A stretch of DNA of 64,000 nucleotides from Endozoicomonas sp965198415 (GTDB lineage Bacteria > Pseudomonadota > Gammaproteobacteria > Pseudomonadales > Endozoicomonadaceae). Under the pieces are notes generated by a model, which was not told the origin of the DNA, searched no databases, and saw only the letters and a list, made by a program, of their open reading frames with translations. Position numbers and translations under genes: made by a program. The stretch lies in NCBI GenBank assembly GCA_965198415.1, contig CBDAPN010000028.1:124001-188000 (forward strand), written 5' to 3'. Below, piece after piece: positions 27,264-36,214 of this stretch (positions are counted from its first letter, which is position 1; the number at the start of each line of letters is the position of its first letter).

Positions 27264-29572
27264 GAGTGAATTTTGTTGCTGTGGTTTTGATTGAGCGCCT
27301 TGTTTAAGGCTGTTTTCAGGCAAAACAGGCTCGCCGGTTTGTTCAGAGTTGAGTTGATGCCAAGTCTCGTGAACTGTGTGTTCTCCTCTGGGCTGTTGGT
27401 GCCGGTGAGCAATATCAGGGCGGGCTTGGTTTTTATATCCGGGTCGTTGTTGACCCGTTTGGCAATTTCCAGGCTCTTAATACCAAGCAGGTTTTGATCA
27501 AGAAGGACCGCATCAAAAGCCCGCTGCAGATGGGCTTCACTGCGGATCGTCGCCAGTAACTCGAAGCCATTTTCTACTTCTGTGAATGTAATGCCCAGCA
27601 GTTGGCACTGCTGACGTAAGACCATACGGCAGGTTTTGCTGTTATCCGCAATGAGCACTCTCATGCTTGCATAGTCACTTTGGCTTTTCGGTTTTGTCTG
27701 AAGGACTCCTTTTGGCGCAGATGAATACGGCAGAATTAAAGTAAGATTGTTTCCTCCCTGACTGATTTCACCGTTAAGCTGTTTTGTAAGGCAGGTGGCA
27801 AGGTATAAATTAAGCCCCATGGGCGTTTCTGTTTTGGCTTCAGAAAATGAGTGTTTGCAGCCAAGGTGTTTCGCATCGAAAACGTTGCTTTGCAAGCGCA
27901 GTTCAAAAGCCAGTTTATCTGAGGAGGCTTTGCACACGAAAAGAGTTACACTCCCTTGCTGGCTCTGGTTCAGAGCGTAAAAAAGCAGCGCTTCTAAAAT
28001 CTGGGTAACCGGTTGTTCCTCAATCCGACAGGCGGTGTTTATGGTGTCGTCTATTTGGTGGTCAAGAACGATATTTTGCTGTTGCGCCCGACAGTGAAAA
28101 CGCTTGATCAGCTGGTCGATTATATGATGAATATTGGTTAGCTGGTTGTTGGGTGGTGTTATCTGCTCAGTCGTTTTGATGTTGCTCATCAGCAGACTAA
28201 TCAGGTTACCCATCTCAAAGCCGGCATAACGAAGGATGTTGATATAGTCTTTTTGTGTGGACGATAGCTGGGTACTTAGCAGTAATTCTGCCATACCCAT
28301 CACACCATTGAGCGGTGTACGCATCTCACAACTCAAAGAGTTGATGGTTTCATGATCAAATGAGTTGGTTCGTGCGCTGATCGGTGTTTCTGGTTGTGGG
28401 CTTTGGCGATAGGTTTGCTTTGGAACGGTGAGCAACCCAAGAAAAAGTGCCACCCCCACAATCATTAACCAAGTTGAGCCTTGCGAAGCTACAATCAAAG
28501 CGCTGGAGTGATTAAGGGCAAAAATTAATGGACTTATAGACAATGGAATCACTAGCCAGACCGAGGATTGGCTATTGTGCTTACTTAGCCATAAAGACAG
28601 GCAGAAACTGGCAATGACTATTACGATCATCGTCAGCAGCGCTGGCGGTAGTAGAGGGTTGTTGCTTAGTGGTAGCCAGAGCGTGGCGGACAAATAAAGC
28701 AGAGAGAAGATATAAAACAGGCAGATTAGCGGTGGTTTGAGTTCACCAAAAAGCTTTACCGACAGTTGGCACAAGGTCAGACTAATGAGCACGATAGAAA
28801 CTTTGTAAATCACATCTTCCAGAGCGATGGGTACATGAAGCCATGCACTCAGCTGTCCTTGCCAGGCAGCCATAAACATAAGGGTTACGATGGCGCCAGC
28901 GGCAAGAAGTAAGCGGAATATGCGATGATTTTTCTGGTCGGTTTTGGAGTGCTGCTTTATTAATAGAAACACCCAGAGGTTGGCCAGAAGTACTGATATT
29001 AACCAACCGCTAATGAGGCCAGTGAACCACTGATTATGGTGTTGCGATTTTACGATCTGGTCAAAACTGCCCAGCTTCAAGTTGGCCAGCTGTGGGTGAA
29101 ATAATGTTTTTAGATAAACAACGGCTGTCTGCTCAGGCAAAAGTGAAAAGACGATGGTATTGAGCTGGCTTAATTTTAACGGTGTGATTCCGGATTCTGT
29201 CTTCAGGTAAAACTCTGGCGGCGTTTGCTGTTGAAAACGCCCGGACAGCATTGGGTTGACGATTTGTTGAGTGTTATTGCTGAAGGTAAATCGTAGCCAC
29301 AGGGTCTGCTTTTTTTCTTTTTCGGTCAGTAAAGCCGGTTCCCAAGTGGCGAAGCGGTGTTTGTGTCTATTCAGTTCGTGAACGGATAATTGCCCAGCGT
29401 CGGCAAGAAATTCAATGGCTTCTAGGTGCGATAAGTAAGTGCTGTTGTCGATACCCTCATGAGCAAAAATAACAGTGCTTCTAAAGGTTGTAAGAACAAA
29501 TAATAAAACGGCAAATGGCAATAATGAACCAGAAAAAAACACTGCAGAAAATTCCTTTTTTCTTATCATCAA
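27248..29572 (-). CDS. RetS-like hybrid sensor with degenerate kinase
   Basis: A 774-residue membrane receptor with signal anchor (residues 11-36), periplasmic 7TMR-DISMED2-like domain (about 45-175), seven-helix membrane region (about 183-382), a HisKA-like region (405-470), an ATPase-like region (480-617) and a C-terminal receiver (637-760). The domain plan and the place directly after purD match RetS of Pseudomonas aeruginosa, which inhibits GacS. The H-box reads SCEMRTPLNGV: the phospho-accepting His is Cys415. The ATPase part lacks clear N and G boxes, so autophosphorylation looks impossible. The receiver keeps Asp692, Thr723 and Lys745 and may still be phosphorylated. RetS has two receivers, this one only one. 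Function as a GacS-type modulator is inferred. Confidence 0.8.
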   Translation of the reverse strand: MMIRKKEFSAVFFSGSLLPFAVLLFVLTTFRSTVIFAHEGIDNSTYLSHLEAIEFLADAGQLSVHELNRHKHRFATWEPALLTEKEKKQTLWLRFTFSNNTQQIVNPMLSGRFQQQTPPEFYLKTESGITPLKLSQLNTIVFSLLPEQTAVVYLKTLFHPQLANLKLGSFDQIVKSQHHNQWFTGLISGWLISVLLANLWVFLLIKQHSKTDQKNHRIFRLLLAAGAIVTLMFMAAWQGQLSAWLHVPIALEDVIYKVSIVLISLTLCQLSVKLFGELKPPLICLFYIFSLLYLSATLWLPLSNNPLLPPALLTMIVIVIASFCLSLWLSKHNSQSSVWLVIPLSISPLIFALNHSSALIVASQGSTWLMIVGVALFLGLLTVPKQTYRQSPQPETPISARTNSFDHETINSLSCEMRTPLNGVMGMAELLLSTQLSSTQKDYINILRYAGFEMGNLISLLMSNIKTTEQITPPNNQLTNIHHIIDQLIKRFHCRAQQQNIVLDHQIDDTINTACRIEEQPVTQILEALLFYALNQSQQGSVTLFVCKASSDKLAFELRLQSNVFDAKHLGCKHSFSEAKTETPMGLNLYLATCLTKQLNGEISQGGNNLTLILPYSSAPKGVLQTKPKSQSDYASMRVLIADNSKTCRMVLRQQCQLLGITFTEVENGFELLATIRSEAHLQRAFDAVLLDQNLLGIKSLEIAKRVNNDPDIKTKPALILLTGTNSPEENTQFTRLGINSTLNKPASLFCLKTALNKALNQNHSNKIHSHSEA

Positions 29573-29705
29573 GAAATTATACTGAAACTTGTTTTGTAAA
29601 AAAACGATACAGTTTTTTTTTAGATAAAAAAATCAAATTCAGAGTTTTTTTCTGCAATTAATTATTTTATTAGTTTTTTTTCTGGGTTAAGCGTGAGTTT
29701 TATGT

Positions 29706-29740
29706 AAAGGCTGTGTCAGTTAGTGGTTGACACAGCCTTT
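29706..29740 (-). terminator. Hairpin downstream of purD
   Basis: AAAGGCTGTGTCA (29706-29718) and TGACACAGCCTTT (29728-29740) form a perfect 13-bp stem with a 9-base loop, starting 4 bases past the purD stop. On the minus strand the stem ends in TTTA, a weak T-run. It probably separates purD from the RetS-like gene. Confidence 0.75.
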
Positions 29741-29744
29741 GGCT

Positions 29745-31025
29745 TTATTTGTTTTCTCTGGAAATAGCCCGATGACCGATATCGGTGCGGTAATAGGCGT
29801 TGTGCCAATGAATGGATTTAACAGCGTTATAGGCTTTGTGCTGTGCATCTTTAACGCCATCGCCAAGAGCCGTTACGCACAATACGCGGCCGCCATTGGT
29901 GAGTGTTTTGCCGTCTTCAATACGGGTGCCTGCCTGAAATACCCGGGCTTCTTTGATGTTATCCAGCCCGGTAATTTCATCACCTTTGGTATAGGCTGCC
30001 GGATAACCGCCAGCTGCCATAACGACGCCAAGGGCTGTTCGACTGTCCCAATGGGCCTCAGTCTGATCAAGCTCTCCCCGGGTTGCGGCTAGGCAGAGAT
30101 CGGCCAAGCTGGATTTCAAGCGCATCAGAATGGGCTGGGTTTCCGGATCACCAAAACGACAGTTGTATTCCAGTACTTTCGGTGTGCCGTTACCGTCGAT
30201 CATTAAACCGGCGTAAAGAAAACCTTTGTAAGGCATGCCTTCACCAGACATGCCTTCGACGGTTGGGATGATGACTTCTTCCATGATGCGCTGGTGAATG
30301 TCGGCAGTGACAACGGGTGCCGGTGAGTAAGCCCCCATGCCGCCGGTATTAGGGCCTTTGTCACCATTATCCCGTGCTTTATGGTCTTGGCTGGTGGCCA
30401 GAGGCAAAATGTTTTTGCCATCGACCATGACGATAAAGCTGGCCTCTTCACCGGTTAAAAACTCTTCGATAACGACGCGATGACCTGCTTCACCAAAGGC
30501 GTTGCCGGCCAGCATATCGTCGATGGCGGCAAACGCTTCCTGCTCGCTTTGCGCCATAATCACGCCTTTACCGGCGGCGAGGCCGTCGGCTTTGATGACA
30601 ATCGGTGTTCCTTGTTGTCTAACGTAAGCCTTTGCCGGTTCGATTGCGGTGAAGTTATTGTAAGCGGCGGTGGGAATGTGGTGGCGGGCAAGGAAGTCTT
30701 TGGTGAACGCTTTGGAGCCCTCTAGCTGGGCGGCGGCTTGATTTGGGCCAAAAATGTTCAGGCCAGCGGCTTCAAACTGATCAACAATACCGGCAACCAG
30801 CGGTGCTTCCGGGCCAACAATGGTCAGGTCGATGGCTTCTTGTTGGGCGAACTCAACCAGTTTTTGCAGCTCCAGTACGTTGATATCAACGTTCGAGACT
30901 TTGTTTTCTGAAGCAGTGCCAGCGTTACCGGGGGCAACAAAGACCTGCCTGACGTTTTCGTCTTGTGCGGCTTTCCATGCCAGGGCGTGTTCTCGCCCTC
31001 CGTTACCAATGATCAGCACTCTCAT
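29745..31025 (-). CDS. purD: Phosphoribosylamine-glycine ligase
   Basis: ATP-dependent ligase joining glycine to phosphoribosylamine in purine synthesis. The 426-residue protein starts MRVLIIGNGGREHALAWK and shows the ATP-grasp parts: IVIKADGLAAGKGV, VIEEFLTGEEASF, TGGMGAYSPAPV, and EYNCRFGDPETQ (metal ligands). Length is standard. The ATG follows AGGACATCCTCT. Lies 73 bases after purH on the same strand, a common purHD arrangement. Confidence 0.97.
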   Translation of the reverse strand: MRVLIIGNGGREHALAWKAAQDENVRQVFVAPGNAGTASENKVSNVDINVLELQKLVEFAQQEAIDLTIVGPEAPLVAGIVDQFEAAGLNIFGPNQAAAQLEGSKAFTKDFLARHHIPTAAYNNFTAIEPAKAYVRQQGTPIVIKADGLAAGKGVIMAQSEQEAFAAIDDMLAGNAFGEAGHRVVIEEFLTGEEASFIVMVDGKNILPLATSQDHKARDNGDKGPNTGGMGAYSPAPVVTADIHQRIMEEVIIPTVEGMSGEGMPYKGFLYAGLMIDGNGTPKVLEYNCRFGDPETQPILMRLKSSLADLCLAATRGELDQTEAHWDSRTALGVVMAAGGYPAAYTKGDEITGLDNIKEARVFQAGTRIEDGKTLTNGGRVLCVTALGDGVKDAQHKAYNAVKSIHWHNAYYRTDIGHRAISRENK

Positions 31026-31098
31026 AGAGGATGTCCTTTTGAAGATCCTGTAGCAATTTTCAATTATGCGATGAAGTCAGATAGTTTTTCGCAAAGCA

Positions 31099-32676
31099 TC
31101 AATGCCGAAAATGGCGAACGCCGGTAAAGACCATCGCTATACCCGCTTGGTTGGCTGCGTCAATGACCTCTTGGTCTCGCATGGAGCCGCCGGGTTGAAT
31201 GACGGCGGTGATGCCAGTACTGGCGGCGGCGTCAATGCCATCACGAAATGGGAAGAAGGCGTCGGAAGCCATAACGGAACCACGCACTTTAAGCCCTTCG
31301 TCATCGGCTTTAATACCGGCAATTCTGGCACTGTAGACCCTGCTCATCTGGCCAGCACCCACACCGATGGTCTGGGCATTTTTGGCGTAGACAATGGCGT
31401 TGGATTTGACAAATTTAGCAACTTTCCAGGCAAATTGAAGGTCAGTCATCTCTTGTTCAGTGGGTGAACGGTCGGTGACTACTTTGAGTTCTGCCGGGGT
31501 CACCATGCGAAGATCGCTGTCTTGCACCAAAAGCCCGCCGTTAACCCGTTTAAAGTCCAGTGTTGGCGTGGCAATAACCGGCAGTTGACCGGCACTCAAT
31601 ACCCGAATGTTCTGTTTATTTTGCAGCACCGTTACCGCTTCAGCGTCCACTTGTGGGGCAATAATGACTTCAACAAACTGCCGCTCAATGATGCTGCGGG
31701 CGGTGGCGGCATCAAGCTTGCGGTTAAAGGCGATTATGCCGCCAAAAGCCGAGGTCGGGTCGGTTTCATAGGCACGGTTGTAGGCTTCGAGCAAATCGGC
31801 ACCAACAGCAACGCCACAGGGATTGGCGTGTTTGACTATAACGCAGGCGGGTAAGTCGAAGGTTTTAACGCATTCAAGGGCTGCGTCGGTATCGGCAATG
31901 TTGTTGTAGGAGAGTGCTTTGCCTTGCAGCTGTTGTGCGCTGGCAATGGTGCCTTCGGGTGGGTTGGGTTCGGCGTAAAAGGCGGCTTGCTGGTGCGGGT
32001 TTTCACCGTAGCGCATCTGCTCAATTTTGATGAACTGGGTGTTGAAGGTGCGGGGAAAGGTTTCTGGTTCTTCGGGGTTAAGGCGAGTGCCAAGATAGTT
32101 AGCAATGGCACCGTCATAATGGGCGGTATGCTCAAACGCTTTTACCGCCAAATCAAAGCGGGTTGGCAGGTCAATGAAGCCATCGTTCTCTTTCAGGTTT
32201 TCCAGTACTCGCTGGTAATCACTGGCATTGACGACAATGGTGGTGTCCCGATAGTTTTTGGCGGCGGCGCGTACCATCGTGGGGCCGCCGATGTCTATGT
32301 TCTCGATGGCGGTGGCAAGGTCGCAATCAGGGCGGGCGACGGTTTGTTCAAAGGGGTAGAGGTTAACAACAACAAGGTCAATGGGCTCAATGCCGTGTTC
32401 CGCCATCACCGCCTCATCCTGACCGCTGCGGCCAAGGATGCCGCCGTGTACTTTCGGGTGGAGGGTTTTTACCCGACCGTCCATCATTTCAGGAAAGCCG
32501 GTGTAGTCAGCGATTTCAATAGCGGGAATACCGTTCTCGACCAGAAGGGCAAAGGTGCCGCCAGTGGATAGTATTTCTACTGAATGCTCGTGCAGGGTCC
32601 GGGCGAATTCGACAATGCCGGTTTTGTCGGAAACGCTAATCAGAGCCCGGCGCAGCGGGCGTGAGGTGGCTGCCAT
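31099..32676 (-). CDS. purH: AICAR transformylase / IMP cyclohydrolase
   Basis: Bifunctional enzyme for the last two steps of IMP synthesis. In the 525-residue protein the N-terminal cyclohydrolase has ALISVSDKTGIVEFA and FPEMMDGRVKTLHPKVHGG; the transformylase has RYGENPHQQAAFY, VIVKHANPCGVA (catalytic Lys/His), and the C-terminal SDAFFPFRDGID. Complete and normal in length. Upstream neighbour fis is 150 bases away; downstream neighbour purD. Confidence 0.97.
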   Translation of the reverse strand: MAATSRPLRRALISVSDKTGIVEFARTLHEHSVEILSTGGTFALLVENGIPAIEIADYTGFPEMMDGRVKTLHPKVHGGILGRSGQDEAVMAEHGIEPIDLVVVNLYPFEQTVARPDCDLATAIENIDIGGPTMVRAAAKNYRDTTIVVNASDYQRVLENLKENDGFIDLPTRFDLAVKAFEHTAHYDGAIANYLGTRLNPEEPETFPRTFNTQFIKIEQMRYGENPHQQAAFYAEPNPPEGTIASAQQLQGKALSYNNIADTDAALECVKTFDLPACVIVKHANPCGVAVGADLLEAYNRAYETDPTSAFGGIIAFNRKLDAATARSIIERQFVEVIIAPQVDAEAVTVLQNKQNIRVLSAGQLPVIATPTLDFKRVNGGLLVQDSDLRMVTPAELKVVTDRSPTEQEMTDLQFAWKVAKFVKSNAIVYAKNAQTIGVGAGQMSRVYSARIAGIKADDEGLKVRGSVMASDAFFPFRDGIDAAASTGITAVIQPGGSMRDQEVIDAANQAGIAMVFTGVRHFRH

Positions 32677-32826
32677 TGTTTCTCACTCACAGTGTGTTGA
32701 AAAATTGGGCAGATTTTAGCTGGAAATCACCGTTATTGGCAGAGGTGGGAGAGGATAAAAAGATAATCTGCAGCTTGCGAGCCGCAAACCACAGATTTTC
32801 GGGAATTTATTGCTGCTCTGACAGGG

Positions 32827-33162
32827 TCAAATAAGACCGTACTGTTTCAGCTTTTTCCTTAATGTGCCGCGGTTCAGGCCCAAAAGTTTGGCGGCGCGGG
32901 TCTGGTTGCCTTTGACATACGCCATCACGGTTTCCAGCAAGGGGGCTTCTACTTCTGAAAGAACCATCTGGTAGACATTGGTAACGTCTTGTCCGTCGAG
33001 GTGGGCGAAGTAGTTGTTCATGGATTTTTCTACGCTATCGCGCAGTGTTTGTGTCTCCTTCGGCTCGGTCTCCTGTGGCCGGGGCGTCAAACTGATAGTA
33101 GCCATGGCTTCCTCGTGATCCTGTGTCGGATGACCTGTTGTAATCACTTCTGTTGCTGTCAT
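32827..33162 (-). CDS. fis: Nucleoid-associated regulator Fis
   Basis: Dimeric DNA-bending protein that regulates rRNA and many other promoters. The 111-residue protein has the Fis core LRDSVEKSMNNYFAHLDGQD and the C-terminal helix-turn-helix NQTRAAKLLGLNRGTLRKKL. The N-terminal 30 residues are longer than in E. coli and poorly conserved. ATG 33162 overlaps the dusB stop codon (ATGA), indicating coupling; an internal Met 20 codons later is less likely. dusB-fis is the classic gammaproteobacterial operon. Confidence 0.96.
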   Translation of the reverse strand: MTATEVITTGHPTQDHEEAMATISLTPRPQETEPKETQTLRDSVEKSMNNYFAHLDGQDVTNVYQMVLSEVEAPLLETVMAYVKGNQTRAAKLLGLNRGTLRKKLKQYGLI

Positions 33163-34199
33163 GCCGCTTGGTCCTCTGAATTCGATTTTAAAATTGGACT
33201 GGTTGGCGGTTGTTCTGATAACCGCTGAAAATAGTCGTTTATGCTCTGGTGCTGCTCTGGCGCAGACTCCAGTTGGTTAAAAGAGCGGCGAAACTCAAGG
33301 CCGGATGGTTGATTTTGCATATACCAACCGACGTGCTTTCTGGCGATTCTCACGCCCTGAGGTTCACCATAAAAATGGTGCAGCGCCTGTAGATGGCGAG
33401 TCAGGATGCCCTGAATCTCTTGCTGACTTGGTGCTGGCAGGGGTTCTCCGTGTTCGAGAAAGTGGTTAATCTCCCGGAAAATCCAGGGACGCCCCTGTGC
33501 CGCACGGCCAATCATCAATGCTTTGGCACCGGTGACGTCGAGAACGTGCCGGGCTTTTGCTGCTGAGGTGATGTCGCCGTTGGCGATCACCGGAATGTTT
33601 ATCGCCGTAACTATTTTGGCGATGGTTTCGTACTCGGCTTCCCCCCGATACATGCAGGCCCGGGTACGACCATGCACTGCAAGGGCGGCAATGCCGCACT
33701 GTTCGGCCAGTTTTGCAACGTCCACACCGTTGCGATTGTCGGTATCCCAGCCGGTACGAATTTTTAGGGTGACCGGGATATCCACCGCGGCAACCACTGC
33801 TTTCAGGATGGCTTCTACCAGCGTTATATCTTTCAACAAAGCCGAACCGGCGGCTTTGTTGCATACCTTTTTTGCTGGGCAGCCCATGTTGATATCAATA
33901 ATCTGGGCACCAAATTCCTGATTCAGCCGGGCCGCTTCTGCCATTTGCTGGGGGTCACCACCGGCAATCTGTACTGAGCGGGGCTCGGACTCACCGCTGT
34001 GATCCATACGCAGTTTGGATTTTCTGGTGTGCCAAAGTTTCTTGTCACTGGTAACCATCTCTGAAACCGCCATTCCGGCGCCCATCTGCAGGCAGAGTTG
34101 GCGAAACGGACTGTCGGTGACTCCTGCCATAGGCGCCAGTACTACCGGTTTTTGGATGTGGTATTGACCAATGGTTAACTGTGCTGTGTGACCGGACAA
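33159..34199 (-). CDS. dusB: tRNA-dihydrouridine synthase B
   Basis: FMN enzyme that reduces U17 of tRNA. The 346-residue protein has VLAPMAGVTDSPFRQLC near residue 20, the catalytic-Cys region NMGCPAKKVCNKAAGSAL near 104-121, TLKIRTGWD, AVHGRTRACMY, ANGDITSA and MIGRAAQGRPW. It starts with TTG at 34199, preceded by GAGG 9 bases upstream; no ATG fits the conserved N-terminus. First gene of dusB-fis. Confidence 0.95.
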   Translation of the reverse strand: MSGHTAQLTIGQYHIQKPVVLAPMAGVTDSPFRQLCLQMGAGMAVSEMVTSDKKLWHTRKSKLRMDHSGESEPRSVQIAGGDPQQMAEAARLNQEFGAQIIDINMGCPAKKVCNKAAGSALLKDITLVEAILKAVVAAVDIPVTLKIRTGWDTDNRNGVDVAKLAEQCGIAALAVHGRTRACMYRGEAEYETIAKIVTAINIPVIANGDITSAAKARHVLDVTGAKALMIGRAAQGRPWIFREINHFLEHGEPLPAPSQQEIQGILTRHLQALHHFYGEPQGVRIARKHVGWYMQNQPSGLEFRRSFNQLESAPEQHQSINDYFQRLSEQPPTSPILKSNSEDQAA

Positions 34200-34586
34200 G
34201 AAACTAAACCTCTACTGATAAGTTGATGTGTACAACGATTACTGAAAAATAACCCCCCATGATACGCATTGTGAATTTTACGATAAAGTCAATCTGGTTA
34301 CTTTTTGTGCAATTCGTGATGGAACACGCACAGGAAATAACTACAGTTCCAGACTGACGCAGCGGGGGCTGATTATAGGGACAATGGATTGTTTATTTTT
34401 TGATATAAATCAGCAAGTAGGGCTGTGATGAGTGAAATGGTGAATTTTTATTGACCTTGCGCATGAAAATGCACTTGGGGCGGATGGAGAATCCCATGAA
34501 ATATTAGGGGGTTCTGATGGAGTACTGAGCCCTTAAAAGCAAAGGTTGTTTTCAAGGGCGGTATTGAAGGCAGAAAAAATGGCTGA
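34200..34586. other. dusB-hmp intergenic region
   Basis: 387 bases between the hmp stop and the dusB start, both on the minus strand. It must hold the dusB-fis promoter and the hmp terminator. A possible imperfect hairpin (GCCCTT at 34531 with AAGGGC at 34554) could end hmp. No gene was found. Confidence 0.45.
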
Positions 34587-35789
34587 TCAAAGGTCTTTAT
34601 GAGACCCAAAAACTTCGTAGTGAATCCGCTCTGGTGTAACGCCCCAGCTTTTTAAGGTGCTGTTTACCATTTTCATATAACCGAGCGGGCCGCAAAAATA
34701 GTAATGGGCGTTGGGAAGGTCAATGCTGGTACGAATTTTCTCAAGGTCCGTTTGGCCAGCGAAATGGTGCCCGGTGCAGTTTTCAGTTGGAGCGTCGTAA
34801 AACAGTATCTCCTTGACGTTATCGTGCGCTTTGGCAATCGCTTTCACGTGATCCTCAAAAGCATGGACATCGCTATTGGTGGCGCTATGCACAAAAATAA
34901 CGGGCTGCTGATACTGTTTTTTTACCAGCGTGTTGAGCATGCTTAACATCGGGGTTTGGCCAACGCCGCCACTGAGCAGGACGATGGGGGTGTTAACGTG
35001 TGGGTCTAAAAAGAAGTCGCCCACCGGTGGGCGCAGCTCAACAATATCACCTACCTTAATTTCATCGTGCAGGTAGTGGGAAATAACACCACTGTTTTCA
35101 CCTTCGCCCTCACGCTTCACTGAAATGCGGTAGTTTTTGCCATTGGGGGCATCGGAAAGACTGTACTGACGAATGCAGCGAAAGGTTGAGCCTTTTGGGT
35201 GAATATAAATGCCAATGTATTGCCCCGGATGGTAATCGGGTATGGGTAGGCCGTCTTCTGGTTCAAAGTAGAGTGAGGTGATCAAATCGCTTTCCCGGAC
35301 TTTTTTGGTGACGCAGAAACGTCGGGTTTCACGCCAGCCACCTTTTGCCAACTCCCGCTCCCGATAAATGCCTTCCTCCACTTCAATGAACACGTTGGCC
35401 AGAAACTCATAGGCTTCTTTCCAGGCCGTCAGTACTTCCTCTGTTGCGGCATCGCCGAGTACATAAGACATCGCTTCCAGCAGGTGTTTGCCAACAATGG
35501 GGTACTGTTCAGGTTTGATGTTCAGGCTCACATGTTTGTGGGCGATGCGCTGGATAGTTGCTGTCAGAGCTTCTGGCTGGTCGATGTAAGTGGCGTAGGC
35601 AAAAAGCGCATTGGCCAGAGCTGTCTGCTGGCGTCCGGTTTTCTGGTTTGCTGCATTGAAAATATTCCGCAGTTCCGGGTGCTGGCTGAGCATTTCCTGA
35701 TAGAAGCGATGGGTTATGGTCTCGCCATGTAAAGCCACTACCGGAGCAGTGGATTTGACGATCTGGATGTTTTTTTCGCTCAGACTCAT
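34587..35789 (-). CDS. hmp: Flavohaemoglobin (nitric oxide dioxygenase)
   Basis: Converts nitric oxide to nitrate with oxygen and NAD(P)H, protecting the cell from host or self-made NO. The 400-residue protein has an N-terminal globin with the proximal haem His in KHVSL (His86) and NIKPEQYPIVGKHLL, an FAD domain with RQYSLSDAP, and an NAD domain with VVLLSGGVGQTPML, ending YEVFGSHKDL. Length is normal. ATG 35789 follows GAGGTGCTTT. Upstream lies a near-ideal NsrR operator, so expression is probably released by NO. Confidence 0.97.
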   Translation of the reverse strand: MSLSEKNIQIVKSTAPVVALHGETITHRFYQEMLSQHPELRNIFNAANQKTGRQQTALANALFAYATYIDQPEALTATIQRIAHKHVSLNIKPEQYPIVGKHLLEAMSYVLGDAATEEVLTAWKEAYEFLANVFIEVEEGIYRERELAKGGWRETRRFCVTKKVRESDLITSLYFEPEDGLPIPDYHPGQYIGIYIHPKGSTFRCIRQYSLSDAPNGKNYRISVKREGEGENSGVISHYLHDEIKVGDIVELRPPVGDFFLDPHVNTPIVLLSGGVGQTPMLSMLNTLVKKQYQQPVIFVHSATNSDVHAFEDHVKAIAKAHDNVKEILFYDAPTENCTGHHFAGQTDLEKIRTSIDLPNAHYYFCGPLGYMKMVNSTLKSWGVTPERIHYEVFGSHKDL

Positions 35790-35860
35790 AAAGCACCTCT
35801 ATTATTAATCATCATCTTTAATCTTTACCGCTATTTACCGAGGATTTTCTAATTATCACC

Positions 35861-35889
35861 GTTAAGATTCATTTAAAATGAATCTTAAC
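35861..35889 (-). promoter_or_regulatory. NsrR-type operator of hmp
   Basis: A perfect 14-1-14 inverted repeat, GTTAAGATTCATTT-A-AAATGAATCTTAAC, centred 86 bases before the hmp start. Its core matches the published NsrR pattern (two 11-base arms AAGATGCATTT around one base) except for one symmetric change. A further half-site, GTGAATCTTA, lies at about 35892-35901. Repression by the NO-sensing NsrR is inferred; nsrR itself is not in the window. Confidence 0.8.
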
Positions 35890-36139
35890 GTGGTGAATCT
35901 TAGCTGTAATTTTAAATGGTGTCTACAAACAAAAAGCGTTGACTAATGTCAAGGAAGTGCTGGCTTAGGAAAGGCGTTCTGAAAATTTTTTATATTGAGA
36001 TTTTTGGGTAAATAGTTCTGTATTTTAATAAATTTTCAGAAATATTTTCTGCTATTGGGCTGTGAGGGTGCTCTGTCGGGTGCTATTTTTGGGCAGCTAC
36101 CCAGAGCTTGGAAAGCCGTTCAGTTATGTCTGGGGTGTA

Positions 36140-36177
36140 GCCTTTAAGCCTCGCTCCTGCGAGGGAGCGAGAAAGGC
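36140..36177 (-). terminator. Hairpin downstream of the DUF3426 gene
   Basis: GCCTTT (36140-36145) pairs with AAAGGC (36172-36177) and CTCGCTCC (36150-36157) with GGAGCGAG (36164-36171), giving a long, G+C-rich stem 37 bases beyond the stop codon of the minus-strand gene. No T-run is obvious, so termination is inferred from structure only. Confidence 0.5.
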
Positions 36178-36214
36178 ATATTTGTATCGGTAAGGGTATC
36201 AAGGTTTTGTTGCA

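Larger units (their letters stand above)
35790..36214. other. hmp upstream region
   Basis: 425 bases between hmp and the DUF3426 gene, both on the minus strand. Contains the NsrR-type operator near hmp and, at its other end, a strong hairpin for the upstream gene. No gene seen. Confidence 0.5.

Noticed and set aside
31924..32571. 215-codon open frame on the plus strand opposite purH
   Set aside because: Wholly antisense to a complete, well-conserved purH; typical shadow frame caused by codon bias, with no family match.
32755..32825. Possible further copy of the MITE-like element between fis and purH
   Set aside because: Only loose resemblance (CAGATTTTCGGG, TTGCTGCTCTGACAGG) and no terminal repeats; too weak to list.
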